64,000 nt of DNA, from contig NZ_CP197418.1 in NCBI RefSeq assembly GCF_052161655.1, positions 6,138,001-6,202,000 of the forward strand. Direction: 5' to 3'. This document shows positions 35,626 through 44,235 of the stretch, in pieces; within the stretch, counting starts at the first letter, position 1, and each line of letters opens with the position of its first letter. The notes beneath the pieces are model-generated. The model had not been told where the DNA came from, ran no database searches, and saw nothing but the letters and a program-made list of their open reading frames with translations. The DNA is from Novipirellula sp052161655 (GTDB lineage: Bacteria > Planctomycetota > Planctomycetia > Pirellulales > Pirellulaceae). The position numbers and the translations under genes were made by a program.

Positions 35626-37023
35626 ATGATGCTTCTTATTGTCCTATTTGCGCTCGCGGCGATCATTTGGATGCTTCCGCTGATCCAAACGGCTCGGACG
35701 TTTCAGTTGGCGACGTTGGTGCTGGTGACGGGAACCGTGCTGGGGCCGGCATTTTTTTCAATTGACGGTCCTATTCAACTGAGCTTGGATCGCTTGCTGT
35801 GGGGGGCGATGTTTGCGTTCGTCGCGATCCGTTGGAGAATGGGCGAGCTGAAACTGCCACAACTCAACCGTGTCGACGCCGTTGTCGCCGCAATCACGGT
35901 TTGGTTGCTTGTCAGTGTGATGATTGGAGGCGCCGATCCACCCAAGGAGGCTCCGCCGATCGCGAAATGGTTGTTCTTTATCGCGATGCCGGTTGGCATG
36001 TACGTGGTTGCCCGGATTAGCGAGGTAACGGAGTCCGACCTGCAATGGGGCTACCGAGTTTTGCTAGGCCTTGGGTTGTACCTTGCCGTGATGGCAATTT
36101 TTGAAGTCTCGGGGATGCATGCACTCGTGTTTCCTCGGTACATCGTCGACCCCAAAGACTGGGAGTTTTTTGGCCGCGGGCGTGGTCCGTTGCTCAATCC
36201 GTCCGGCAATGGCATCGTGATGTGCACGGGATTGGTGATCGCGGTTTTAGGCGTCATCCGATCGACGTACCGCATGCGTGCGGTCTATCTCGTACTTTCG
36301 GCACTACTGCTGGCTGGCGTTTACTGCACGTTGACGCGAAGTGCTTGGATGGGAGCGATCGCTACGGTTGGGATCGTCGCGTTGATCTACTCACCCCGTT
36401 GGGTTCGTGTCCTCGGGCTTGCTACCGCAGTGTTCGTCGGCGGTGCCGGTGTACTCGGGCTGAAGGACCAACTTTTGCATTTGAAACGCGACAAAAATCT
36501 GACGTCCGCGGACGCAGAGAAGTCGGTTCAACTGAGACCGCTGTTGGCGGTGGTCGCGTGGGAGATGTTCAAGGACCATCCGATCACCGGGCATGGTTTC
36601 GGCCACTACTTTGCCCACTCGAGTAAGTACCACAGCATCCGCAGTTACGACATGCCATTGGAGAACGCACGTCCGTATGCTCAGCACAATGTGTTCCTAG
36701 CGATCCTCGTCGACTCGGGGTTGATCGGTTTGTCCATGTTGATCGTGATGCTCGTCACGATCTCAGGCATGGCGTGGAATCTTGCACGAAACCAAGGGCA
36801 TTCCGTCGCGATACGTTGTGGCGGACTCATTTGGCTGGGCACGTTTGCGGCCTACTTTTGCAACGGAATGTTCCAAGACGTGACGATCATCCCGATGGTC
36901 AATATGTACTTGTTCTTTGTCGCTGGGATTGCCGTTTCGCTTTACGAACGAGGCGTGGAAACGCGTCGGGTGGAACAACCAAGACATGTGGGGAGCTTCT
37001 CCCCCGTTTCGCTGGCGCAGTAG
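35626..37023 (+). CDS. O-antigen ligase/polymerase-like membrane protein
   Basis: A 465-residue protein with about eleven hydrophobic segments. The large periplasmic loop (about residues 286-360) contains ITGHGFGHYFAHSSKYH, then AQHNVFLAILVDSGLIGL, the H-N-x-x-L...G-L-I-G-L signature of the Wzy_C/WaaL O-antigen ligase family. An upstream LTRSAWMG also fits. These enzymes join or polymerise undecaprenyl-linked glycans at the outer face of the membrane. It is separated by 14 bases from the acyltransferase gene and by 154 bases from the terpene cyclase gene. No other glycan assembly genes are in the window. Confidence 0.85.
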   Translation: MMLLIVLFALAAIIWMLPLIQTARTFQLATLVLVTGTVLGPAFFSIDGPIQLSLDRLLWGAMFAFVAIRWRMGELKLPQLNRVDAVVAAITVWLLVSVMIGGADPPKEAPPIAKWLFFIAMPVGMYVVARISEVTESDLQWGYRVLLGLGLYLAVMAIFEVSGMHALVFPRYIVDPKDWEFFGRGRGPLLNPSGNGIVMCTGLVIAVLGVIRSTYRMRAVYLVLSALLLAGVYCTLTRSAWMGAIATVGIVALIYSPRWVRVLGLATAVFVGGAGVLGLKDQLLHLKRDKNLTSADAEKSVQLRPLLAVVAWEMFKDHPITGHGFGHYFAHSSKYHSIRSYDMPLENARPYAQHNVFLAILVDSGLIGLSMLIVMLVTISGMAWNLARNQGHSVAIRCGGLIWLGTFAAYFCNGMFQDVTIIPMVNMYLFFVAGIAVSLYERGVETRRVEQPRHVGSFSPVSLAQ

Positions 37024-37177
37024 AAACTCGCTCGAGCGTGTACGATGCTCACTACGGAGGACGATCTCTCAATCGGAGATGAGTCGTCATCGCGAGTCAT
37101 TCCCTCGGTCACATCCGTGGCAAAGGTGGGGGCTCGCACCGTTTGCTACCCGCCTGCACACGCCCACCGTCAACATT

Positions 37178-39097
37178 ATGGAATCGAACCTTCGTCAACG
37201 CGTCCGCGTTACCCTCGATCAACTGCGCCGCGAACTATTAGAACAGCGGACCGACGATGGACATTGGGTCGGCGAACTGTCGGCTTCCGCGTTGAGCACT
37301 GCAACGGCCGTCAGCGCGTTGTCGGCCACACTGATTCACGCTACGGGATCGATTGCGAAAGCGGATTCGATTGGGGATCAGATTGTCAGCGGAATCCAGT
37401 ACCTCTGCCAGCAACAAAACTCCGACGGTGGATTCGGCGACACCGATCGCAGCCATTCCAATATCGCGACCAGCTACCTTGTGCTCGCGGCATCCTCGTT
37501 GGCCGAACAAAGCATGGGGGCGGGGCTGGATCAGAATCAGCTTGCGTCGCTGAAAGTTTATATTGAACGCGAGGGACAAATCGAAGGACTGCGGCGACGC
37601 TACGGCAAAGACAAAACGTTTGTCGTGCCCATTTTGGCAAACATGGCGATCGCGGGTCTTGTCTCGTGGGACGATGTGCCTCGATTACCGTTCGAGGCGG
37701 CGGTTTTTCCGCAATCGATGTACCGTGTCTTGCAGATGCCGGTGGTTAGTTATGCCATTCCTGCGCTCGTCGCGATTGGCCAAGCTCGGCACTTTCATGG
37801 TTCCAAAACCTGGTTGCCCCTTCGCTTGATTCGATCCGCTTCGGTCAATCGATCGATGCAGGTGCTGCGGCGGATGCAGCCCGATAGCGGCGGCTATCTC
37901 GAAGCAACCCCGCTGACGTCCTTCGTGCTGATGAGTTTGGCGGCAACGGGGCGTGCCGATTGCGAAGTCAGTCGCGGTGCGATCCGTTTTTTGATGGAAT
38001 CGATGAGCTCCGATGGCAGCTGGCCGATCGATACAAATTTGGCGACCTGGATCACTTCGCTGTCGATTTCGGCCTTGGCGGGTGATCCCGATGATGATGG
38101 ATCTTGGTTCACGCCATCGCTTGTTGATTGGCACCTCGGTTGTCAACATCGCCAGCGTCATCCTTTTACAGGTGCTGAGCCGGGTGGTTGGGGATGGACT
38201 GATTTGTCAGGAGCCGTTCCGGATGGCGATGACACACCCGGTGCCGTGCTCGCAGTGAAACAGATGCAACGTCATTCGCCGTCCACGCAAGTCGCTGCGA
38301 TGGATGAAGCTATTTCCGACGCTCAGCAGTGGTTAATCGGTTTGCAAAATCGAGACGGTGGTTGGCCAACATTTTGTCGAGGCTGGGGCAAGCTGCCGTT
38401 CGACCGCAGCAGTACCGATTTGACGGCCCACGCGTTACGGGCGTTTGGCGAGCATGGATTGAATTCACAAGCAAAATCGAAAGCGGAACGCTTTTTGAAT
38501 CGCAGCCAGCAGCCCGATGGTAGCTGGCTGCCGCTGTGGTTTGGCAACCAAGATCACCCCGACGAAGAGAATCCGGTCTATGGAACATCGCGGGTTTTGT
38601 TGGCGGGTGCGGCAGGCTTTTTGAGCGATGAAGCGATCCGCCGGGGGGGCGAGTACCTCTGCAATGCCCAGAATTCCGACGGCGGCTGGGGTGGTGGTTC
38701 GTCCATTTTACCCTGGATGAATCGCGAGTCGGTCCGTGCGGACGGCGTTCAGACGGATCCCGAATTAGTCAGCAGTGTGGAAGAAACGGCGGTCGCGATC
38801 GAAGCTCTGGCGTCCATTTTTGGTAAAAATGGACGTCTTATCACGAATGATCATGGAAAAATGGCAAAGGATTCCGCTGACTTGGCCCAATCCGGCGCCA
38901 GTGGTGGGAAGAATGACCCGAAACAAGTTATAATCCGTGGCGTTGAATTCCTACTGCAAAATGTCCACGATGGACGTCATCGTGTGCCTTGGCCGATTGG
39001 ATTTTATTTTGCCAAACTTTGGTACCACGAAAAACTCTACCCGCTTGTGTTCACGGTCGCTGCGTTGTCAAGCTACCTGCGATCCGAGTCGGATTGA
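37178..39097 (+). CDS. Squalene-hopene-cyclase-like class II terpene cyclase
   Basis: A 639-residue protein from the ATG at 37178; the frame extends to 36917 but that part overlaps the upstream gene. The catalytic acid motif D-G-D-D-T sits at Asp349-Asp352, matching DxDD(T) in hopene and other class II cyclases. QW-type repeats are spread along it: QQNSDGGFGD, DGSWPIDTNLATW, QNRDGGWPTF, QQPDGSWLPLWF and QNSDGGWGGG. The C-terminus (GFYFAKLWYHEKLYP) matches the SHC end. The motif context, PDGDDTPGA, differs from typical SHC, so the product may not be hopene. Next to it is an unusual prenyl synthase. No signal or clear membrane anchor is seen. Confidence 0.85.
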   Translation: MESNLRQRVRVTLDQLRRELLEQRTDDGHWVGELSASALSTATAVSALSATLIHATGSIAKADSIGDQIVSGIQYLCQQQNSDGGFGDTDRSHSNIATSYLVLAASSLAEQSMGAGLDQNQLASLKVYIEREGQIEGLRRRYGKDKTFVVPILANMAIAGLVSWDDVPRLPFEAAVFPQSMYRVLQMPVVSYAIPALVAIGQARHFHGSKTWLPLRLIRSASVNRSMQVLRRMQPDSGGYLEATPLTSFVLMSLAATGRADCEVSRGAIRFLMESMSSDGSWPIDTNLATWITSLSISALAGDPDDDGSWFTPSLVDWHLGCQHRQRHPFTGAEPGGWGWTDLSGAVPDGDDTPGAVLAVKQMQRHSPSTQVAAMDEAISDAQQWLIGLQNRDGGWPTFCRGWGKLPFDRSSTDLTAHALRAFGEHGLNSQAKSKAERFLNRSQQPDGSWLPLWFGNQDHPDEENPVYGTSRVLLAGAAGFLSDEAIRRGGEYLCNAQNSDGGWGGGSSILPWMNRESVRADGVQTDPELVSSVEETAVAIEALASIFGKNGRLITNDHGKMAKDSADLAQSGASGGKNDPKQVIIRGVEFLLQNVHDGRHRVPWPIGFYFAKLWYHEKLYPLVFTVAALSSYLRSESD

Positions 39098-39130
39098 GAT
39101 GGCAAAACATCCCATCGGCTCCATCCCTTG

Positions 39131-41029
39131 ATGATCCCACCTAAGGAATCTGGTTTGTCGACCGTAACCACTTCAAATAATACGTCCAATTCGGCTGACG
39201 CTCCTGTCGGATCGACAGCGCGACCCACGCGTCGCAAAACGAGCCATTTAAAAGACGTTCCAGCGACGCTCGAACTTCGCGAAAGTTTGCGATCTCGCTG
39301 TGCCGAGGTCGCCAAGCGAATCGACCGATCGGTTCCCTTGACCAAGGACCAAATGGAACAAATCGCTCGGCGTTTTCTCGAAGAAGCCGATCTACCCGAA
39401 GGCTACTTGGGGTGGATGATGGTGATGATCAGCAGCGAATTTTGGAAAGACCAATTGGCGTCGGTTCCGCCCGAGCGACGATTGTTCTTGCTGCCGCACT
39501 GCTTGAAACATGCCGAAGGATGTCCCGCCGAATACGATCAATTCGGTATGAACTGCAAAGAGTGTGGGGCATGCAGCATCGCCGATTTTCGCTCCATCGC
39601 CGAAGAGATGGGCTATCGCGTGTTAGTCGCCGAAGGATCCCCCGTCGTGCTGAAGATCATCATCGGTGGCTATGTCGATGCCGTCGTCGGTGTCGCCTGC
39701 TTGAACGTGCTCGAGAAAGCGATCGATAAAGTCCTGCTCGCGGGCATTCCGTGTATGGCAGTGCCGCTGTTGAGCAGCGATTGCCGTAACACCAAAGTGG
39801 ACGAATCATGGGTCGAGCAGATGATTCGCACGCCCTACGCGCCGGCAACTCAACAGACAAAGAGTTACGTCCACTTGATGCGTGCCGCAAGTGAGTTGTT
39901 CGAACCTGACTCGATGAACGAATTGGCGCCGCGTGTTCGAGACCAATCACCGCTTGGCGTTAGTGCGGTGACCACGGAATCGATTGCAAACCTTGATACG
40001 ATTGCTGCAACCGAGCATATTGCCTACGACTTTTTGGCTCGTGGTGGTAAACATTCGCGGCCGTTTATTACCCTGGCGGCGTACGATGCAATGACCGGGG
40101 GTGATTGCACGGGCGACAAGGGCAGCGAGCTGGTAACGGAATTGCCCGTCACGGTGCGACGAGCGGCGATGAGCATCGAAACGTTCCACAAAGCAAGCTT
40201 GGTTCATGACGATATCGAAGATGACGATGCGTTCCGTTATGGACAACCCGCTGTCCATCATCGTTTTGGGTTGCCCACTGCGATCAATGTAGGCGACTAT
40301 CTGATCGGATTGGGATATCGATTGCTCAGTCGGCGTGATACTGACGATTCGATTTCGTCTGACGCACGCGTGGATGTGCTAGACGCCTTGGCAACCGCCC
40401 ATACTCGGTTAGCCGAGGGACAAGGCGCAGAGCTGCTTTGGCGAGATTCCAAGAGCCGACAACTTTCACCACTCGACGCCTTGAAAGTCTATGCACTAAA
40501 GACGTCGCCTGCGTTTGAGGCGGCTCTGTTTAGCGGCATTCGCTTGGCCGGCGATGCGGAAGCGTATCGCAAACCGATCCGTGATTTTTCACGTAACCTT
40601 GGGGTCGCGTTCCAAATACTGAACGACATCGGCGACTGGACTGGCGACGACGACAACAAAATGTCCGCCGGTGGCGACTTGTTTGGCGGACGTCCGACCA
40701 TTTTGTGGGCACTCGCTTTGGAAACACTGAAGGGTGACGAGCGAGCGTTGTTGATCAATCTGGTTGACAACCCCTCGCAGTACAGCGACAGCGAGCGCAT
40801 GGCCATTGCGACGAGGCTTTATCATTCCGCCAGTGTCTTTGAGACCGCGATGAAATTGGTCGATAAACATCAAGCAAGAGCCGAAATGGTGGCCGACGAA
40901 CTCGAACCCGAGTCGCTTCGTCGGTTGCTATACTTCTTAGTCGATACCGTTTTGGAGCGACCCGAGATTCCCACGCCGAACGTCATTTCGTTGAGCTCCA
41001 TTCCAGTCAACTCGCTGCCAGTTGTCTGA
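39131..41029 (+). CDS. DUF116-polyprenyl synthase fusion protein
   Basis: A 632-residue protein from the ATG at 39131. After a disordered 60-residue start, the N-terminal third is a DUF116 domain: LPHCLKHAEGC, MNCKECGACSI with Cys124, 131, 142, 145 and 148, then GYRVLVAEGSPVVLKII and VGVACLNVLEKA. It is probably a metal or Fe-S site. From about residue 285 follows an E-isoprenyl diphosphate synthase: first aspartate-rich motif D360-D-I-E-D-D-D, second N-D-I-G-D around Asp499-Asp502, and GGKHSRP. It should build a prenyl diphosphate chain. DUF116 is normally a separate protein of unknown role. The gap to the cyclase gene is 33 bases. Confidence 0.88.
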   Translation: MIPPKESGLSTVTTSNNTSNSADAPVGSTARPTRRKTSHLKDVPATLELRESLRSRCAEVAKRIDRSVPLTKDQMEQIARRFLEEADLPEGYLGWMMVMISSEFWKDQLASVPPERRLFLLPHCLKHAEGCPAEYDQFGMNCKECGACSIADFRSIAEEMGYRVLVAEGSPVVLKIIIGGYVDAVVGVACLNVLEKAIDKVLLAGIPCMAVPLLSSDCRNTKVDESWVEQMIRTPYAPATQQTKSYVHLMRAASELFEPDSMNELAPRVRDQSPLGVSAVTTESIANLDTIAATEHIAYDFLARGGKHSRPFITLAAYDAMTGGDCTGDKGSELVTELPVTVRRAAMSIETFHKASLVHDDIEDDDAFRYGQPAVHHRFGLPTAINVGDYLIGLGYRLLSRRDTDDSISSDARVDVLDALATAHTRLAEGQGAELLWRDSKSRQLSPLDALKVYALKTSPAFEAALFSGIRLAGDAEAYRKPIRDFSRNLGVAFQILNDIGDWTGDDDNKMSAGGDLFGGRPTILWALALETLKGDERALLINLVDNPSQYSDSERMAIATRLYHSASVFETAMKLVDKHQARAEMVADELEPESLRRLLYFLVDTVLERPEIPTPNVISLSSIPVNSLPVV

Positions 41030-41068
41030 TACAGTTCGAGAACCGATTCGATTTCACACCACGCATTC

Positions 41069-41674
41069 ATGAAGGATTCGATGTCGCCTAAAAAACTCAG
41101 CATCGAAATCGAGCATCTTGTCGGTCAATTTTACTCGTTGACCGAAGAAGCAGATTCTGAATCGGGTCTCGAGCGGGCCACCAGGCTTCGTTCCGAATTA
41201 GCCGTGTTCGAATCGGTCGACAGCGTCCCGCCGCCGTTCGATCAGCTGTTGGATCACCACAAACACATGACGGTCACTGTGGAAGCGTTCCATGGTCAAA
41301 AGGTCGATGTGGTAGTGCATCGGACGAAACGACTCGACAATTGGTACTCGCGTGAAATCACGTTGGTGACCCAACAAGACAAAAAGATTGTTCAATACGG
41401 AATCGTCCGTTTAAATGTCGATCAGTTGAGCGAACCGGTGTGGAGTCGAATCGAGAGTGAAACCACACCGCTGGGTCGGGTTTTGATCGATCATAACGTG
41501 CTGCGTCAGGTCCAGTTGTGCGGATTATGGCGAGTAAACGCGGGGCCGTCGCTTGCTTCTATCATGCAAGTTGAAAATGGTGAGACGCTTTTTGGACGGA
41601 CTGCACTAATCTATTGCGATGGCGATCCTGCGATCGAGCTGCTCGAGATCGTTGCGCCTGTGCCCTCTGCCTGA
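41069..41674 (+). CDS. UbiC-like chorismate lyase family protein
   Basis: A 201-residue soluble protein. Its C-terminal two thirds follow the chorismate pyruvate-lyase pattern known from E. coli UbiC: WYSREITL (Arg95 at the active-site arginine position), TTPLGRVLI at 132-140, and LFGRTALIYCDGDPAIELLEIVAP, with Glu190 or Glu193 at the catalytic glutamate position. UbiC releases pyruvate from chorismate to give 4-hydroxybenzoate; related enzymes give 3-hydroxybenzoate. Planctomycetes generally use menaquinone, so a hydroxybenzoate producer beside a prenyl synthase is notable. An inert homologue is possible. It starts 39 bases after the fusion gene, in the same operon. Confidence 0.7.
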   Translation: MKDSMSPKKLSIEIEHLVGQFYSLTEEADSESGLERATRLRSELAVFESVDSVPPPFDQLLDHHKHMTVTVEAFHGQKVDVVVHRTKRLDNWYSREITLVTQQDKKIVQYGIVRLNVDQLSEPVWSRIESETTPLGRVLIDHNVLRQVQLCGLWRVNAGPSLASIMQVENGETLFGRTALIYCDGDPAIELLEIVAPVPSA

Positions 41675-41707
41675 TCCCGCTCCCTCGCTCTCTTGAGGAT
41701 TATTGAA

Positions 41708-42517
41708 ATGCCGTTGCGTCTCGTGTCAAAACGTCCCTCGTTTTCTTTTTTGTGCATCGCGACCGTCTCCGTCATGATGCACGCCACTTGTCTTTCGCCA
41801 TCGAGTCATGGCCAAGATCAAGACTCGCTCTCGGCGTCCTCACTTCGCGCAGCGGGCTTGAAGGCACTGCAGGAAGGCAATCGCGAACTTGCAATCGAAT
41901 CCGCTGACGCGATCGTTCGTCAACACAACAATGATGCACGTGCCGTTCGTTTGGCTGCGGACATCTATCTACGAAGCGGTAAAGTCGAGTGGTCGGTTCG
42001 ATTGTTTAACCGCTACGCCAAGGCGGTTCCCGAGCAAATGCCCGAACTTTGGCAGCGGGGCATCGCCCTCTACTTCACCGGCAATTACGACGAAGCCGCC
42101 AAGCAATTCGAGGTTCATCGCAAGGTCAATCCAAATGATGTCGAAAATGCCGCTTGGCATTTTCTATGTGTGGCAAAGTCAAAGTCGTTCGAGCATGCGC
42201 AAAAGGTGATTTTGCCCGCTCCGAGTGATTCGCGGATCCCCATGGAAGAAATCTTGCAAATGTTGTCCAGTGGGAATACCCAAGCGGTCAACGATCGAGT
42301 GAACGAAACCAAGGTTGGCACACCCCAACGCGCCGATGCGGCGTTCTATGGTGATTTCTACCTCGGACTGTATGCCGATGCCGCAGGCGATATAGCCAAA
42401 GCGAGCAAGTTGATGGATCGTGCAGCGAAAGATGCACCTCATCACTACATGGGCGATATCGCCCGAGTCTATGCAGCCCATCTAAAAAGTGATGATGCGA
42501 AAGACGGCGGCAAGTAG
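41708..42517 (+). CDS. Exported TPR-type protein
   Basis: A 269-residue protein from the ATG at 41708 with an N-terminal export segment (FSFLCIATVSVMMHATC, possibly a lipoprotein-like Cys). Residues 40-160 contain TPR-like helical pairs: GLKALQEGNRELAIESADAIV, ARAVRLAADIYLRSGKVEWSVRLFNRY and WQRGIALYFTGNYDEAAKQFE. TPRs bind other proteins. No catalytic motif. It lies in the run of genes starting at 34463, 33 bases after the UbiC-like gene, and may be an envelope scaffold. I do not recognise a named family. Confidence 0.75.
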   Translation: MPLRLVSKRPSFSFLCIATVSVMMHATCLSPSSHGQDQDSLSASSLRAAGLKALQEGNRELAIESADAIVRQHNNDARAVRLAADIYLRSGKVEWSVRLFNRYAKAVPEQMPELWQRGIALYFTGNYDEAAKQFEVHRKVNPNDVENAAWHFLCVAKSKSFEHAQKVILPAPSDSRIPMEEILQMLSSGNTQAVNDRVNETKVGTPQRADAAFYGDFYLGLYADAAGDIAKASKLMDRAAKDAPHHYMGDIARVYAAHLKSDDAKDGGK

Positions 42518-42557
42518 TCGCTGATCGCTATTCAAAATAGTTAACGAAAGATTCGTT

Positions 42558-43967
42558 ATGTCCAAAGCGGATTCACCCCGCCGTTCTCGCGTCAAAATCG
42601 CCATTTTGCTATGCGTTTTGGCGTTTCCAGTTTTGCTCTGCTCGGGAGCGGCAACGTGGTGGTTCGGGCGGCAAACAATCGCCGCTGGGGAACTCGCAAA
42701 GAAACGTGCCGAACTCGTTGCTCGTGGCTTGCCGATCGATGACCAATCGATCACGGAATTCCGTTCAAAGCGGATGAGTCACGAGTTTTCAGATCGTTGG
42801 ATGCTGTTGCTGGATCAACTCGAATCCCCAGCGTTTCTCGAGTCCTGTAAGGGTGTCCCGATTGTGGGAGTCACTGATGATGATCCGCCTGTTGCGTTGG
42901 ATTCACCGAACAAATATCAAGACGATGTCGAGCGTTTTTTGAATCAGTGGTCCGATCTTCGCGCCGAGTTGCATGAGATCGCCGAGGGCAGCGGCGCAAT
43001 TTGGACTGACATTGAATTCGAATCCTATGCGACCTTATTGCCTCGTGTGCAAAATACTCGATCGGCCGCGAGGTTGCTTTCGCTTGAATTCAAAGATGCG
43101 ATCCGACGTGATGATCGCGATCAAGCGTTCCATAGCATTATGGCGACCATTGGTGTTTCACGATCTATCGAGTCGGAACCGATTTTGATTGCGTCGTTGG
43201 TTCATATCTCGATCAGTGGCATGGCACTAGAGAATTTGAAGCAAGCGATTGAACTCGATCTGTTCAATGAAAAACAGCTCGTCGAGATTCTCGACCAGCT
43301 CAAATCGTTCGATGACTTCGGCACGAAATATCGACTTTCCATCGCAGGCGAGCGCGCGATGTCGCAGCCAGCCTTTGATGATCCAAGTAAACTTTTGGAT
43401 GAAGATACCGGAAGCAACGTCGGTAGTCGTCCCATCGACGCGTTGGCCTCACTGGAATTGTTTGAGCAAGCCGAGGCGATTCCGACCGAAAACCTGACTG
43501 ATTTCATGAGCGGGACAAAGCAGTTAGGGTCGCAGATGGACCGCGAGTTTCAAGAAGCGGGCTTGTTGCGAAAATACGATACCATCCTTACCGGTTTGAC
43601 AATGCCTGCCCTTGGTGCGTACGCAGCCGCAGTGGTACGTAATGCGATGCAAACAAGAATTGCGAAGATTGCGATTGGATTGCGATTGTTTCAAAAGCGA
43701 AACGGCCGCTGGCCTAATTCATTGGATGAGATTAGCTCAAAAAATATCGGCATTGAACTGGGCCCAACGGAGCCGATCGGAGACAAGCCGTTCGGATTGA
43801 ATGTGGATAACGGTGCTGCCGAGCTTTGGGGATTCGTTCCTGAGAATGCCAGTGACACGACGCCCGACTCGCCGGTGGATCCGATGTCAAAGCCCGAAGA
43901 TTGGCGTGAGCACTGGGAATATTGGCACTGGAAACTTCTGGCCGCAAACGAAGCAGAGTCGCGGTAG
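42558..43967 (+). CDS. Membrane-anchored protein, unknown function
   Basis: A 469-residue protein not recognised beyond a general planctomycete look. One N-terminal transmembrane segment at about 13-35 (basic before, hydrophobic after) is followed by a long hydrophilic, largely helical region with many acidic residues. A short pattern near the C-terminus, RIAKIAIGLRLFQKRNGRWPNSLDEI, resembles the pseudopilin-like tail found in many planctomycete membrane proteins. It would face the periplasm. It is the last gene of the seven-gene run (40-base gap), and may be co-expressed with the TPR protein. Confidence 0.6.
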   Translation: MSKADSPRRSRVKIAILLCVLAFPVLLCSGAATWWFGRQTIAAGELAKKRAELVARGLPIDDQSITEFRSKRMSHEFSDRWMLLLDQLESPAFLESCKGVPIVGVTDDDPPVALDSPNKYQDDVERFLNQWSDLRAELHEIAEGSGAIWTDIEFESYATLLPRVQNTRSAARLLSLEFKDAIRRDDRDQAFHSIMATIGVSRSIESEPILIASLVHISISGMALENLKQAIELDLFNEKQLVEILDQLKSFDDFGTKYRLSIAGERAMSQPAFDDPSKLLDEDTGSNVGSRPIDALASLELFEQAEAIPTENLTDFMSGTKQLGSQMDREFQEAGLLRKYDTILTGLTMPALGAYAAAVVRNAMQTRIAKIAIGLRLFQKRNGRWPNSLDEISSKNIGIELGPTEPIGDKPFGLNVDNGAAELWGFVPENASDTTPDSPVDPMSKPEDWREHWEYWHWKLLAANEAESR

Positions 43968-44163
43968 CTGTCAGTTGTCTCCTCCGCCGAGTCAAGCTCG
44001 ACGGACGGATGTTTCTCGAGGCCGCGCCATTCGTGCCTCAGGCGGTAAAATTTGAGCGTTACGCTTGCTGCAATCGGATGGCTTACGCCGCAATCGCTAC
44101 CAAAGTAGATGTCATTGGGCTAGCGCTGGACAGCTAAAACGTTGCTGTTGTCATTGTGTTTTG

Positions 44164-44235
44164 TGGGTGAGTTTTTGTTCCCGCCGATACTGCAGTTACC
44201 TCTCCCCCGACTTCGGAGGTCGTGCAGCTTTTAAG
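44164..44235. repeat. Dispersed repeat E, forward partial copy at left end of IS1182-like element
   Basis: GGGTGAGTTTTTGTTCC, CCGATACTGCAGTTACCTCT and CAGCTTTTAAG follow the 6598-6720 copy base for base with few changes, then stop where the insertion sequence begins. The homology may extend about 50 bases further left (GCTAAAAC). The 263-base gap 43968-44230 holds nothing else. Confidence 0.75.

Noticed and set aside
36917..37177. N-terminal extension of the terpene cyclase
   Set aside because: It overlaps the O-antigen-ligase-like gene in another frame and has no similarity to cyclases.
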